Assembly (NCBI RefSeq): GCF_020252395.1
Contig: NZ_JADCDB010000038.1
Coordinates: 1-64,000 of the forward strand
Direction of reading: 5' to 3'
Origin: Aestuariivirga sp.
GTDB taxonomy: Bacteria; Pseudomonadota; Alphaproteobacteria; Rhizobiales; Aestuariivirgaceae
DNA length: 64,000 nucleotides
Part shown: in pieces, positions 7,848-17,046 of the stretch
How the letters are laid out: the number at the start of each line of letters is the position of its first letter
How positions within the stretch are numbered: the stretch's first letter is position 1
Position numbers and translations under genes: made by a program
The notes under the pieces: model-generated
Told to the model about the DNA's origin: nothing
Seen by the model: the letters and a program-made list of their open reading frames with translations, nothing else
Databases searched by the model: none

Positions 7848-7865
7848 TGTATCTAACTATTGACA
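7848..7865. promoter_or_regulatory. Upstream PpsR/CrtJ site of the bchC promoter
   Basis: TGTATCTAACTATTGACA matches TGT-N12-ACA with the preferred A and G flanks. Its right half contains a consensus -35 hexamer, TTGACA (7860-7865). Confidence 0.8.
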
Positions 7866-7873
7866 CACAAGAG

Positions 7874-7891
7874 TGTAAGAGTAAGCTGACA
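7874..7891. promoter_or_regulatory. Downstream PpsR/CrtJ site of the bchC promoter
   Basis: TGTAAGAGTAAGCTGACA is a second full match, centred 26 bases after the first. It covers the expected -10 position for the TTGACA at 7860. Tandem sites spanning -35 and -10 are the known architecture of the Rhodobacter bchC promoter. Confidence 0.8.
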
Positions 7892-7948
7892 GTCAGGGAG
7901 TCTGTGGGCCGGCTGGGGAGCTGGCCGGACTTTCCGGGGAGGCCGAGG

Positions 7949-8875
7949 ATGGAAACGGTCGCAGTCGTTCTCGAACAGCCGGGCAAACTGGCGCTGAGGA
8001 CGGTGGCATTACAGGAGCCGAAGGCGGACGACCTTGTCGTCGATGCTGTGTGGAGCGGAATCTCGTCGGGCACCGAGCGCTTGCTCTGGGCGGGCCGCAT
8101 GCCCAGCTTCCCCGGCATGGGTTATCCGCTGGTTCCCGGATACGAGACCGTGGCGCGCGTCACCCACCCCGCTGAGGGATTTGCCGAGGGCGACCTCGTC
8201 TTCGTGCCCGGCGCCAATTGCTACAAGGACGTGAGGGGCCTGTTCGGCGGCGCCGCCAAGCGCATCGTGCTGCAGGCCTCCCGCGCCGTGAAGCTCGACG
8301 GAATCGGCGGCGAGGAAGGCATTCTCATCGCACTGGCCGCCACCGCGCATCACGCGGTCGCACACGCGCTGCCCCAGCTCGTCATCGGCCATGGCCTGCT
8401 CGGCCGGCTCATCGCGCGCATCACGCTGGCGCTGGGCGGCGACGCGCCGGCCGTCATCGAAACCAATGCCGCGCGTCACGACGGCGCCGCCGGCTACGCC
8501 GTTGTGACACCCGAGCAGGACACACGCCGCGACTACGCAACGATCTGCGATGCCTCGGGTGCTGCGGGCCTGCTCGACCAGATCATCCCCAAGCTCCGGA
8601 AGCAGGGCGAGATCACGCTCGCGGGCTTTTACGAGGAGCCCCTTTCCTTCACCTTCCCGCCTGCCTTCATGCGCGAGGCTCGGATCCGCATCGCCGCCGA
8701 GTTCACCATGGCGGACATGCAGGCGGTGAAGTCGCTCGTTTCCACTGGCCGGTTGAGTCTCAAGGGCCTCATCAGCCATCACGCATCCGCCGCCACGGCG
8801 GCCGAGGCCTATGAACAGGCCTTCACCGACCCCCACTGCATCAAGATGGCCCTCGACTGGAGTGCGCTCGCATGA
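7949..8875 (+). CDS. bchC: Bacteriochlorophyllide a dehydrogenase BchC
   Basis: Oxidises the 3-hydroxyethyl group of bacteriochlorophyllide to the 3-acetyl group. The 308-residue protein begins METVAVVLEQPGKLAL and has the conserved SGISSGTERLLWAGRMP and FPGMGYPLVPGYE segments of the BchC branch of medium-chain dehydrogenases. The ATG at 7949 has a GGAGG-like site upstream and lies after the two PpsR sites; longer upstream frames would run through the promoter. Its stop overlaps the bchX start (ATGA). Confidence 0.95.
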   Translation: METVAVVLEQPGKLALRTVALQEPKADDLVVDAVWSGISSGTERLLWAGRMPSFPGMGYPLVPGYETVARVTHPAEGFAEGDLVFVPGANCYKDVRGLFGGAAKRIVLQASRAVKLDGIGGEEGILIALAATAHHAVAHALPQLVIGHGLLGRLIARITLALGGDAPAVIETNAARHDGAAGYAVVTPEQDTRRDYATICDASGAAGLLDQIIPKLRKQGEITLAGFYEEPLSFTFPPAFMREARIRIAAEFTMADMQAVKSLVSTGRLSLKGLISHHASAATAAEAYEQAFTDPHCIKMALDWSALA

Positions 8876-9822
8876 ACAGCATCGACCTCAATATCGACGC
8901 CGGCGCGACCCCTAAAAAGGAGACGCAGATCATCGCGATCTACGGCAAGGGCGGCATTGGCAAGAGCTTCACCCTCGCCAACCTCTCCTACATGATGGCC
9001 CAGCAAGGAAAGCGCGTGCTGCTGATCGGCTGCGACCCGAAGAGCGACACGACCTCGCTCCTCTTCGGCGGCAAGGCCTGCCCCACCATCATCGAAACCT
9101 CGGCCAAGAAGAAGCTGGCGGGCGAAGAGGTGAAGATCGGCGATGTGTGCTTCAAGCGCGACGGCGTCTTCGCCATGGAGCTGGGCGGCCCGGAAGTGGG
9201 CCGCGGCTGCGGGGGGCGCGGCATCATCCACGGTTTCGAGCTGCTCGAGAAGCTCGGCTTCCATGAATGGGGCTTCGACTATGTGCTGCTCGACTTTTTG
9301 GGCGACGTGGTCTGCGGCGGCTTCGGCCTGCCGATTGCCCGCGACATGTGCCAAAAGGTGATCATCGTCGGCTCGAACGACCTCCAGTCGCTTTACGTCG
9401 CCAACAATGTCTGCTCGGCGGTCGAGTATTTCCGCAAGCTCGGCGGCAATGTCGGCGTGGCCGGCATTGTCATCAACAAGGATGACGGCACAGGCGAGGC
9501 CGCGGCCTTCGCCGGGAAGGTTGGCATTCCCGTGCTCTCCGCCATTCCGGCGAATGAGGACATCCGCCGCAAGAGCGCGAATTACGAAATCATCGGCCGA
9601 CCGGGCGGCGAATGGGGCACCATGTTCGCCGAACTCGCCGAAAATGTGGCCACCGCGCCCCCGCAGCGGCCCACACCGCTGGACCAGGACGGGCTCTTGG
9701 GCCTGTTCTCGGGCGACTCGGTGGGCCGCAATGTGGTGCTGGAGCCCGCCTCGCTCGAAGACATGTGCGGCGGCATGCCGATCGTGAAGCCGTCCCTCGA
9801 AGTCATCTACGACGCGGTGTAA
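8872..9822 (+). CDS. bchX: Chlorophyllide a reductase iron protein BchX
   Basis: NifH-like ATP-dependent reductase component that passes electrons to BchYZ for reduction of the chlorin B ring. The 316 residues include the P-loop YGKGGIGKS near residue 25, the switch region CDPKSDTT, and the two cysteine loops that hold the shared 4Fe-4S cluster (GRGCGGRG and DVVCGGFGLP). It is slightly short compared with many BchX proteins because of a compact N-terminus. Starts inside the bchC stop codon. Confidence 0.96.
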   Translation: MNSIDLNIDAGATPKKETQIIAIYGKGGIGKSFTLANLSYMMAQQGKRVLLIGCDPKSDTTSLLFGGKACPTIIETSAKKKLAGEEVKIGDVCFKRDGVFAMELGGPEVGRGCGGRGIIHGFELLEKLGFHEWGFDYVLLDFLGDVVCGGFGLPIARDMCQKVIIVGSNDLQSLYVANNVCSAVEYFRKLGGNVGVAGIVINKDDGTGEAAAFAGKVGIPVLSAIPANEDIRRKSANYEIIGRPGGEWGTMFAELAENVATAPPQRPTPLDQDGLLGLFSGDSVGRNVVLEPASLEDMCGGMPIVKPSLEVIYDAV

Positions 9823-9827
9823 GGCAC

Positions 9828-11366
9828 ATGGCAACCACCCTCATCGACAGGACAAGACCCGGAGCGGAGCCGGCGCCCAAACCGGCGGACGTCTCCGGCA
9901 TGTCCTGCCATGCGGGCAAGGAGGAGCTGAGCAAGGCCGCGGCCGCCGCGGGCAAGAGCGACGTGCTCGAGCAATATGCGCGCGACTATGCGCTCGGGCC
10001 CCATGACCAGCCGCAGAGCATGTGCCCCGCCTTCGGCAGCTTGCGCGTTGGCCTCCGCATGCGCCGCACCGCAACCATCCTTTCCGGATCGGCCTGCTGC
10101 GTCTATGGACTGACCTTCACCTCGCACTTCTATGGCGCGCGCCGCAGTGTTGGCTACGTGCCCTTCAATTCCGAAACGCTCGTCACCGGCAAGCTGTTCG
10201 AGGATATCCGCGAAGCGGTGTTCAACCTGGCGAAGCCTGAGGATTACGACACCATCGTCATCACCAATCTCTGCGTTCCCACGGCCTCCGGCGTGCCGCT
10301 GCAGCTGCTCCCGAAGGAGATCAACGGCGTGCGCATCATCGGCATCGACGTGCCGGGCTTCGGCGTTCCGACTCACGCGGAAGCGAAGGACGTGCTCTCG
10401 GGGGCCATGCTGCGATATGCGGCGGAAGAAATCCGGCAGGGTCCCGTCGCCGCTCCGCGCACGGCGCGTGGGAGCCTCCCAAGCGTCACGCTGCTCGGCG
10501 AAATGTTCCCCGTCGATCCGGTCTCCATCGGCCGCATGCTGGAGCCGATGGGTCTCGCCGCCGGCCCCGTCGTGCCCGTGCGCGAATGGCGCGAGTTGTT
10601 CGCAGGCCTGGACTGCGCCGCGGTGGCGGCAATCCATCCCTTCTACACGGCCTCGATCCGCGAATTCGAGCAGGCCGGGCGCACGGTGGTGGGCTCCGCC
10701 CCCGTCGGCCATGACGGCACGGCCGCTTGGCTGCAGGCGATCGGCGATGCCTGCAATGTTTCGCCGGCCAAGATCGCGGCGGCGCAGAACGCCATCCTGC
10801 CCGCCATCAAGGGTGCGCTGGCGGCGAAGCCCATCAAGGGCCGCATCACGGTGTCGGGCTATGAAGGCTCCGAGCTTCTGGTGGCGCGCCTGCTGATCGA
10901 GAGTGGTGCTGACGTTCCCTACGTCGGCACCGCCTGCCCCAAGACCCGCTGGTCGGATGCCGACCGCGAGTGGCTCGAGGCCCGTGGCGTGACCATCCAG
11001 TATCGCGCGTCGCTCGAGCAGGACATTGCGGCGATGATGGACGTGAAGCCGGACCTCGCCATCGGCACCACGCCGGTGGTGCAGAAGGCCAAGTCGCTGT
11101 CGACGCCTGCGCTCTATTTCACCAACCTGATCTCGGCGCGGCCTCTCATGGGGCCTGCCGGTGCGGGCTCGCTCGCGCAAGTCATCAACGCCGCTCTCGG
11201 CAACAAGAGCCGCTTCGACGAGATGCGGGACTTCTTCAACGGCGTCGGCGAAGGCCATGCCGCGGGCGTGTGGGAGGAGACCCCGGTCGACCGCCCCGAC
11301 TTCCGCAAGAAATATGCCGGCATGCTGGCGGCCAAGGCCAAGGCGGAAGAGGCGGTGGGGACATGA
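9828..11366 (+). CDS. bchY: Chlorophyllide a reductase subunit BchY
   Basis: NifD/NifK-like subunit of the BchXYZ complex. The 512-residue product keeps cysteines expected to bind the cluster shared with BchZ (QSMCPAFGSLR, SGSACCVYGL, TNLCVPTASG). The ATG at 9828 lies five bases after the bchX stop. The frame upstream of it is a shadow of bchX. Usually bchY and bchZ are nearly contiguous; here 190 bases separate them. Confidence 0.95.
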   Translation: MATTLIDRTRPGAEPAPKPADVSGMSCHAGKEELSKAAAAAGKSDVLEQYARDYALGPHDQPQSMCPAFGSLRVGLRMRRTATILSGSACCVYGLTFTSHFYGARRSVGYVPFNSETLVTGKLFEDIREAVFNLAKPEDYDTIVITNLCVPTASGVPLQLLPKEINGVRIIGIDVPGFGVPTHAEAKDVLSGAMLRYAAEEIRQGPVAAPRTARGSLPSVTLLGEMFPVDPVSIGRMLEPMGLAAGPVVPVREWRELFAGLDCAAVAAIHPFYTASIREFEQAGRTVVGSAPVGHDGTAAWLQAIGDACNVSPAKIAAAQNAILPAIKGALAAKPIKGRITVSGYEGSELLVARLLIESGADVPYVGTACPKTRWSDADREWLEARGVTIQYRASLEQDIAAMMDVKPDLAIGTTPVVQKAKSLSTPALYFTNLISARPLMGPAGAGSLAQVINAALGNKSRFDEMRDFFNGVGEGHAAGVWEETPVDRPDFRKKYAGMLAAKAKAEEAVGT

Positions 11367-11426
11367 GAGACGTCAGGCCCATTCACGTTATCGGTCATCA
11401 GCCGTTGCGCACTGCCCCCCAATGGC

Positions 11427-11507
11427 GTCATCCCGGCGAAGGCCGACATGACGGTGCTCCAGGTGAGGGCGCCCCTACTCGCCGTCATCCCGGCTTTCGC
11501 CGGAATG
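11427..11507. repeat. Two dispersed palindromic (REP-like) elements between bchY and bchZ
   Basis: Two imperfect palindromes sharing GTCATCCCGGC lie at 11427-11452 and 11484-11507; both can fold (CCGGC paired with GCCGG). The same core appears again, partly, near base 19490. Such GTCATCCCGGC...GCCGGGATGAC elements are common dispersed repeats in alphaproteobacteria. Confidence 0.7.
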
Positions 11508-11556
11508 TCGGAGCTTTAATGGGTGAGGCCGGCGCCGTGACGTACGAGGTGCTGCC

Positions 11557-12999
11557 ATGCTAGTCCTCGACCACGACCGCGCCGGGGGCTACTGGGGCTC
11601 TGTCTATGCCTTCACCGCCATCAAGGGCCTGCAGGTGATCATCGACGGCCCGGTGGGCTGCGAGAACCTGCCCGTCACCTCCGTTCTGCACTATACCGAC
11701 GCGCTGCCGCCGCATGAGCTGCCGATCGTCGTCACGGGCTTGTCCGAAGAAGAACTCGGCCAGCATGGCACCGAAGGCGCCATGCGGCGCGCCCACAAGA
11801 CGCTCGACCCGTCCATGCCCAGCGTGGTGGTCACCGGCTCCATCGCCGAGATGATCGGTGGCGGTGTGACTCCGCAGGGCACCGGCATCCAGCGCTTCCT
11901 GCCGCGCACCATCGACGAGGACCAGTGGCAGTCGGCCGACCGCGCGCTCTATTGGCTGTGGACGGAATTCGGCTCCAAGAAGAAGCAGGTGCCGACGCAG
12001 AAGCCGCGCAAGGAGGGCGAGCGCCCCCGGGTCAACATCATCGGCGCCATCTACGGCACCTTCAACTCGGCTTCCGACCTGGCCGAGATCCGCCGCCTCG
12101 TCGAAGGCATCGGTGCGGACGTGAACATGTGCTTCCCGCTCGGCAGCCACTTGGCCGACGTGCCGAAGCTGGTCAATGCTGATGCCAATATCTGCATGTA
12201 CCGCGAATTCGGCCGCAAGCTGTGCGAGGCCCTCGACCGGCCCTATCTGCAGGCGCCCATCGGGCTGCACTCCACCACCAAGTTCCTGCGCAAGCTGGGC
12301 GAGATCCTGGGGCTGGACCCCGAGCCCTTCATCGAACGCGAGAAGCACACCACCATCAAGCCGCTGTGGGACCTGTGGCGCTCCGTCACGCAGGACTTCT
12401 TCGGCACGGCGAGCTTCGGCGTGGTGGCGTCCGAAACCTATGCCCGCGGGCTGGAGCATTTCCTCGGCGAGGAGATGGGGCTTCCCTGCAACTTCGCGGT
12501 TTCCCGCAAGTCAGGCGAGAAGACCGACAACGAGACGATCCGCAAGCTGGTGAAGGAAAAGACGCCCCTCATCCTGTTCGGCAGCTACAACGAGCGCATG
12601 TATGCGGCCGAGGCCGGCGGCCGCGCCATGTATATCCCTGCCTCCTTCCCCGGCGCCATCATCCGCCGCCACACGGGCACGCCTTTCATGGGTTATGCCG
12701 GGGCGACCTATCTCATCCAGGACGTGTGCAACGCGCTGTTCGATGCGCTTTTCAACATTCTGCCGCTGGCCCCCGACATGGACAAGGTGGAGGCCACACC
12801 GGCCAGGCGCGAGCAGGAGATCGCCTGGGATGCGGAGGCCAAGTCCTTCCTCGATGAATGGCTGGAGCGCCAGCCGGTGCTCGTCCGCATATCGGCGGCC
12901 AAGCGCCTGCGTGACGGGGCCGAGGCCCAGGCGCGCAAACATGGTTCGCCTAGCGTCGGCGAGGCCGACGTCCGCAACGCAACACGGGAGCTCGCGTGA
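11557..12999 (+). CDS. bchZ: Chlorophyllide a reductase subunit BchZ
   Basis: Second catalytic subunit of chlorophyllide a reductase. The 480-residue protein starts [19 protein letters not shown] and contains [19 protein letters not shown] with a cluster cysteine. It ends in the small C-terminal helical domain ([27 protein letters not shown]) also seen in BchB, a chlorophyllide-reductase-type domain. Start ATG at 11557; pufQ-like follows 45 bases after the stop, typical of the bchCXYZ-puf superoperon. Confidence 0.96.
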   Translation: MLVLDHDRAGGYWGSVYAFTAIKGLQVIIDGPVGCENLPVTSVLHYTDALPPHELPIVVTGLSEEELGQHGTEGAMRRAHKTLDPSMPSVVVTGSIAEMIGGGVTPQGTGIQRFLPRTIDEDQWQSADRALYWLWTEFGSKKKQVPTQKPRKEGERPRVNIIGAIYGTFNSASDLAEIRRLVEGIGADVNMCFPLGSHLADVPKLVNADANICMYREFGRKLCEALDRPYLQAPIGLHSTTKFLRKLGEILGLDPEPFIEREKHTTIKPLWDLWRSVTQDFFGTASFGVVASETYARGLEHFLGEEMGLPCNFAVSRKSGEKTDNETIRKLVKEKTPLILFGSYNERMYAAEAGGRAMYIPASFPGAIIRRHTGTPFMGYAGATYLIQDVCNALFDALFNILPLAPDMDKVEATPARREQEIAWDAEAKSFLDEWLERQPVLVRISAAKRLRDGAEAQARKHGSPSVGEADVRNATRELA

Positions 13000-13044
13000 T
13001 GGCCAGCTCTCATCCTTTTCCATCTGACATCGGGAGATAACAGC

Positions 13045-13260
13045 ATGTCGATGATCAACGCCCACCGCCAGGAAGACTCGAAACTGGAGTTCAGCCTCCT
13101 CATGTGGCTGGCCTTCGCAGTGTTCTTCGTGGCGATCGCCGCCACCCGGCTCGTGCCGCGAAGCGTTCGCCCGCGGGTCGGCGGCCATGACGACGGCAAG
13201 TCGATCTTCGCCGCCGCCAAGGCCGCGACCTACAACTCAATTCCCTTCGTCTTCATGTGA
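13045..13260 (+). CDS. pufQ: PufQ-like small membrane protein
   Basis: A 71-residue protein between bchZ and pufB, the position of PufQ, which is needed for normal bacteriochlorophyll production. It has one hydrophobic segment (roughly residues 17-34, SLLMWLAFAVFFVAIAAT) followed by a basic linker and a C-terminal motif SIFAAAKAATYNSIPF. The final motif recalls the A-x-x-A-x-x-x-x-P-x-x-F ending of known PufQ, but overall similarity is low, so the name relies on position and layout. A GGGAG site precedes the ATG. Confidence 0.65.
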   Translation: MSMINAHRQEDSKLEFSLLMWLAFAVFFVAIAATRLVPRSVRPRVGGHDDGKSIFAAAKAATYNSIPFVFM

Positions 13261-13368
13261 AGGGTTTCCTATTCGCTGCGCTCTCCGGAGCAAGGCGGGT
13301 AACCGGGCCGCGCGGTCACTCAGCGGTAACAGGCCCTTCAACAAGGCCCTCAGACGGAGGTCAGTAAC

Positions 13369-13587
13369 ATGGCCGATAACAAAGGGTCGGGCATTTCCGG
13401 CCTGACCGAAGCCGAAGCCAAGGAATTCCACTCGATCTTCATGACGAGCTTCATTGGTTTCACGCTGGTGGCGATCGCCGCCCACTTCCTGGCGTGGCAA
13501 TGGCGCCCGTGGATCCCTGGACCCGATGGCTATCAAAGCAGCGACCTGAGCCCGCTTCTGCACCAGCTCACGTCGATGTTCACATAA
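13369..13587 (+). CDS. pufB: Light-harvesting 1 beta subunit PufB
   Basis: Membrane polypeptide of the core antenna ring. The family core is clear: [18 protein letters not shown], one membrane helix, and the bacteriochlorophyll-binding histidine in [13 protein letters not shown]. At 72 residues it is longer than many LH1 betas because of a polar tail of about 20 residues after RPWIPGPDG. The stop codon overlaps the ribosome-binding site of pufA. Confidence 0.95.
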   Translation: MADNKGSGISGLTEAEAKEFHSIFMTSFIGFTLVAIAAHFLAWQWRPWIPGPDGYQSSDLSPLLHQLTSMFT

Positions 13588-13599
13588 GGAGGATTGGAC

Positions 13600-13785
13600 A
13601 TGTGGCGCATTTGGCTGTTGTTCGATCCGCGCAGGACGCTCGTCGCGATGGCGACTTTCCTGTTCGTTCTCGCTCTCGTCATCCACTTCATCCTGCTGTC
13701 CACCGACCGGTTCAACTGGCTCGAGGGCGGCGTGGCGAAGAAGGCCGCGAGCCTGGACGTGACGATCGGCGAGATGGCCGGCTGA
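13600..13785 (+). CDS. pufA: Light-harvesting 1 alpha subunit PufA
   Basis: Partner of PufB in the LH1 ring. The 61 residues begin [16 protein letters not shown], typical of LH1 alpha, and carry the pigment-binding histidine in [17 protein letters not shown]. An ideal AGGAGG sits 7 bases before the ATG at 13600, so this start is preferred over a TTG two codons earlier. Two hairpins follow before pufL. Confidence 0.96.
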   Translation: MWRIWLLFDPRRTLVAMATFLFVLALVIHFILLSTDRFNWLEGGVAKKAASLDVTIGEMAG

Positions 13786-13807
13786 GGCCGTCCATTCCGC
13801 AACCCTT

Positions 13808-13844
13808 GTGGACGGAACGTGCCTCCCCCGCGCGTTCCGTCCAC
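13808..13844 (+). promoter_or_regulatory. Strong intercistronic hairpin between pufA and pufL
   Basis: GTGGACGGAACG and CGTTCCGTCCAC form a perfect 12-bp stem around a 13-base loop. There is no U-run after it. In Rhodobacter a hairpin in this place protects the pufBA transcript from 3' decay and sets the antenna-to-reaction-centre ratio; the same role is inferred here. Confidence 0.85.
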
Positions 13845-13866
13845 GTGACCACCCCAGGACTTGAGG

Positions 13867-13881
13867 GCCGGTTGGACCGGC
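13867..13881 (+). promoter_or_regulatory. Small hairpin next to the pufL ribosome site
   Basis: GCCGGT and ACCGGC pair perfectly around a TGG loop; the AGGAG of pufL starts two bases later. It could limit ribosome access to pufL or simply form the second half of the pufA-pufL decay barrier. Confidence 0.6.
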
Positions 13882-13894
13882 AGGAGCGACCACC

Positions 13895-14728
13895 ATGGCC
13901 ATGCTGAGCTTCGAGAAGAAATACCGCGTCCGCGGCGGAACGCTGATCGGCGGCGACCTGTTCGATTTCTGGGCCGGGCCCTTCTATGTCGGCTTCTTCG
14001 GCGTGCTCACGGCCTTCTTCGCCGTCCTCGGAACCGCCCTCATCGTCTATGGCGCGGCGATCGGCGGCACATGGAACCTCTGGCAGATCAACATCGCGCC
14101 GCCGGACCTCAGCTATGGCCTTGCACTGGCGCCGCTGAAGCAGGGCGGCCTCTGGCAGATCATCACCGTCTGCGCCACGGGCGCCTTCGTCTCCTGGGCG
14201 CTGCGCGAGGTGGAGATTTGCCGCAAGCTCGGCATCGGCCTTCATGTGCCGGTCGCCTTTTCCTTCGCCATCCTGGCCTATGTGACGCTCGAGATCATCC
14301 GGCCCTTCCTCCTGGGCGCCTGGGGCCACGGTTTTCCCTATGGCATCATCAGCCATCTCGATTGGGTGTCCAACGTCGGCTATCAGTATCTCCACTTCCA
14401 CTACAATCCGGCGCATATGATCGCCATCACCCTGTTCTTCACCTGCACGCTGGCGCTGGCGATGCATGGCGGCCTCGTGCTGTCGGCCACCAACCCGGCC
14501 AAGGGCGAGCCGGTGAAAACAGCGGAACACGAAAACAGCTTCTTCCGCGATCACATCGGCTACTCGATCGGCACGCTCGGCATTCACCGCCTGGGGCTTT
14601 TCCTGGCCCTGGGCGCTGTCTTCTTCAGCGCCGTCTGCATCGTGATCTCCGGACCCTTCTGGACGCGCGGCTGGCCCGAATGGTGGAACTGGTGGCTCGA
14701 CCTGCCGGTATGGCCGCGGGCGGGATAG
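13895..14728 (+). CDS. pufL: Reaction centre L subunit PufL
   Basis: Five-helix subunit of the type II photosynthetic reaction centre. Aligning without gaps to the Rhodobacter sphaeroides protein (numbering after Met removal) gives conserved His L153, L168 and L173 (HLDW, FHYNPAH), His L190 and L230 for the iron, and Glu L104 and L212. Position L213, Asp in R. sphaeroides, is Asn here (EHENSFFRD). His is found at L166. 277 residues, normal length. Confidence 0.97.
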   Translation: MAMLSFEKKYRVRGGTLIGGDLFDFWAGPFYVGFFGVLTAFFAVLGTALIVYGAAIGGTWNLWQINIAPPDLSYGLALAPLKQGGLWQIITVCATGAFVSWALREVEICRKLGIGLHVPVAFSFAILAYVTLEIIRPFLLGAWGHGFPYGIISHLDWVSNVGYQYLHFHYNPAHMIAITLFFTCTLALAMHGGLVLSATNPAKGEPVKTAEHENSFFRDHIGYSIGTLGIHRLGLFLALGAVFFSAVCIVISGPFWTRGWPEWWNWWLDLPVWPRAG

Positions 14729-14738
14729 GACTCATATC

Positions 14739-15710
14739 ATGATGATCGAATATCAGAATATATTCACCCGCGTTCAGGTTCACGGACCAGACGATCTGGG
14801 CGTGCCCTTGAAGCCCGGCAGCTGGCCGCGCGAAAAGGGCATCACCACCAACTGGCTTTTGGGCGTCATCGGCGACGCGCAGCTCGGCCCCATTTATCTG
14901 GGCGGCCTCGGCATCATGTCGCTGCTCTGCGGCTTCATCGCCATCGAGATCATCGGCCTCAACATGCTGGCCTCGGTGAACTGGAACCCGATCCAGTTCG
15001 TGCGCCAGCTGTTCTGGCTGGGCCTCGAGCCGCCGCCGGCGAAATATGGCCTGGGCCTGGCGCCTTTGCGCGAAGGCGGCTGGTGGCAGATGGCGGGCTT
15101 CTTCCTCACCGCGTCCATCCTGCTGTGGTGGCTCAGAACCTACCGGCGCGCCCGCGCGCTCGGCATGGGCACGCATATCGCCTGGGCCTTCGCCGCGGCG
15201 ATCTGGCTCTACCTGGTGCTGGGCTTCATCCGCCCGCTGCTGATGGGCAATTTCTCGGAAGCCGTGCCCTTCGGCATCTTCCCGCACCTCGACTGGACGG
15301 CGGCCTTCTCGATCCGCTACGGCAACCTTTTCTACAACCCCTTCCACATGCTCTCGATCGCCTTCCTCTATGGTTCGGCCCTGCTCTTCGCCATGCATGG
15401 CGCGACCATCCTCTCTGTGTCGCGCCTGGGCGGCGAGCGCGAGATCGAGCAGATCATCGACCGCGGCACGGCGTCCGAGCGCGCGGCCCTGTTCTGGCGC
15501 TGGACCATGGGCTTCAACGCCACCATGGAGTCGATCCACCGCTGGGCCTGGTGGTTCGCGGTGCTCTGCCCGCTTGTCGGCGGCATCGGCATTCTCTTGA
15601 CCGGCACGGTCGTCGACAACTGGTATCTCTGGGCGGTGAAGCATCATGTGGCGCCCATGTATCCCTTCGACCTGACGGCCCCCATCGCCGACCCGGCGGC
15701 GGCGCAATAG
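14739..15710 (+). CDS. pufM: Reaction centre M subunit PufM
   Basis: Partner of PufL. The start [16 protein letters not shown] is typical; two adjacent ATGs are possible and the first is given. The special-pair histidine lies in NLFYNPFHM and the iron ligand in [11 protein letters not shown]. Position M44 (R. sphaeroides numbering) is Asp ([14 protein letters not shown]), complementing Asn at L213. The short C-terminal tail is as expected for a reaction centre that carries a bound cytochrome subunit. An AGGAG overlapping the stop serves pufC. Confidence 0.97.
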   Translation: MMIEYQNIFTRVQVHGPDDLGVPLKPGSWPREKGITTNWLLGVIGDAQLGPIYLGGLGIMSLLCGFIAIEIIGLNMLASVNWNPIQFVRQLFWLGLEPPPAKYGLGLAPLREGGWWQMAGFFLTASILLWWLRTYRRARALGMGTHIAWAFAAAIWLYLVLGFIRPLLMGNFSEAVPFGIFPHLDWTAAFSIRYGNLFYNPFHMLSIAFLYGSALLFAMHGATILSVSRLGGEREIEQIIDRGTASERAALFWRWTMGFNATMESIHRWAWWFAVLCPLVGGIGILLTGTVVDNWYLWAVKHHVAPMYPFDLTAPIADPAAAQ

Positions 15711-15723
15711 GAGCGAGCGGATC

Positions 15724-16782
15724 ATGAAACTCTCGGCAACCACCCTCACCGCCTCGCTGCTCGTCAGCGTCATCGGCATCCTGCTCGTCATTCCCATGAT
15801 GCTGCAGTGGGAGCGCCCGCCGATGGAGTCGGCCCAATGGGGCTTCCGCGGCACAGGCATGGAGCACACCGTCAACCCGCGACTCGCGGCCAAGGTCAAG
15901 GCGGCGAACCCCCTGCCCACGCCCGACGACCCCGTTCCCAACGACGGCGTGCTCGTCAAGGACGATAAGGAAAACTACAAGAACGTGCAGGTGCTGGGCG
16001 ATCTCGACACCGCGCAGTTCAACCGGCTGATGGGCGCCATCACGCTGTGGGTGGCCCCGCAGGAGGGCGACAACGCCGGCTGCGCCTATTGCCATAACGT
16101 CGAGAACATGGCCTCGGACGAGGTCTACACCAAGGTCGTGGCGCGGCGCATGCTGCAGATGACCAGGACCATCAACTCAACCTACAAGACCCACGTCGCC
16201 GGGACGGGCGTGACCTGTTACACCTGCCACCGCGGGCAACCGGTGCCGGCCAATATCTGGTACACCAACCCCGGCCCCAGGCAGGCGGGCGGCATGGCGG
16301 CCAGCCGCGACGGCCAGAACCTCGCCGGCCAGCCGGTCCCGGCCTTCGCGTCGCTGCCCTATGACCCGTTCACGCCGCTCATCAGCAAGCCGGGCGAGGC
16401 GATCCGCGTCCAGGCCACCACGGCGCTGCCGGGCAACACAGGCTCCGACTTCAAGAAGACCGAGACGACCTATGCGCTGATGATGCACATGTCGACCGCG
16501 CTCGGCGTCAACTGCACCTTCTGCCACAACTCGCGCGCCTTTTCGAACTGGGAGCAGAGCCGGCCGCAGCGCGTCACCGCCTGGCACGGCATCCAGATGG
16601 TGCGCGATATCAACGCCAACTACATCTCTTCGCTCTCCGGCGTCTTCCCCGCCAACCGCAAGGGTCCGATGGGCGACGTCTACAAGACCAACTGCGCCAC
16701 CTGCCACAACGGCGTGAACAAACCGCTCTATGGCTTCTCGATGGCCAAGAGCTACCCCGAACTCTCGGTTCCCAATCCATGA
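15724..16782 (+). CDS. pufC: Reaction centre tetraheme cytochrome subunit PufC
   Basis: Periplasmic cytochrome that re-reduces the photo-oxidised special pair. Four c-type heme motifs are present: CAYCH (~120), CYTCH (~165), CTFCH (~264) and CATCH (~324), each preceded by a helix supplying a Met or His ligand. The N-terminus has one long hydrophobic segment (residues ~9-27) with no lipobox cysteine, so the protein is probably anchored by an uncleaved helix instead of a lipid. 352 residues. pucB follows at about 95 bases. Confidence 0.97.
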   Translation: MKLSATTLTASLLVSVIGILLVIPMMLQWERPPMESAQWGFRGTGMEHTVNPRLAAKVKAANPLPTPDDPVPNDGVLVKDDKENYKNVQVLGDLDTAQFNRLMGAITLWVAPQEGDNAGCAYCHNVENMASDEVYTKVVARRMLQMTRTINSTYKTHVAGTGVTCYTCHRGQPVPANIWYTNPGPRQAGGMAASRDGQNLAGQPVPAFASLPYDPFTPLISKPGEAIRVQATTALPGNTGSDFKKTETTYALMMHMSTALGVNCTFCHNSRAFSNWEQSRPQRVTAWHGIQMVRDINANYISSLSGVFPANRKGPMGDVYKTNCATCHNGVNKPLYGFSMAKSYPELSVPNP

Positions 16783-16878
16783 GGACCGCGAGGAAACCAC
16801 GTCCCGCCACCGAAGAGGCGGCGGGGCACCTGCGTGCAGGTCCAGCACGAACTCAACCTCAGTCTGGAGGATAGCAGA

Positions 16879-17034
16879 ATGTCGGACGATCCGAACAGGG
16901 TGTGGCCCACCGGCCTCACCATCAAGGAATCAGAAGAGCTGCATAAGCACGTCATCGATGGCTCGCGGGTGTTCTTTGTGATCGCCCTCTTCGCTCATCT
17001 CTTGGCGTATATCTACTCGCCGTGGTTCGGCTAG
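16879..17034 (+). CDS. pucB: LH2-type beta antenna subunit
   Basis: A 51-residue beta polypeptide of LH2 type: [16 protein letters not shown] holds the His and Arg near the B800 site, and [14 protein letters not shown] carries the B850-binding His. The ATG at 16879 follows a GGAGG; a longer frame upstream has no ribosome site. It lies in the same direction directly after pufC, so it may be expressed from the puf transcript; no promoter or PpsR site is visible in the 96-base gap. Confidence 0.93.
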   Translation: MSDDPNRVWPTGLTIKESEELHKHVIDGSRVFFVIALFAHLLAYIYSPWFG

Positions 17035-17046
17035 GAGGGACATGAC

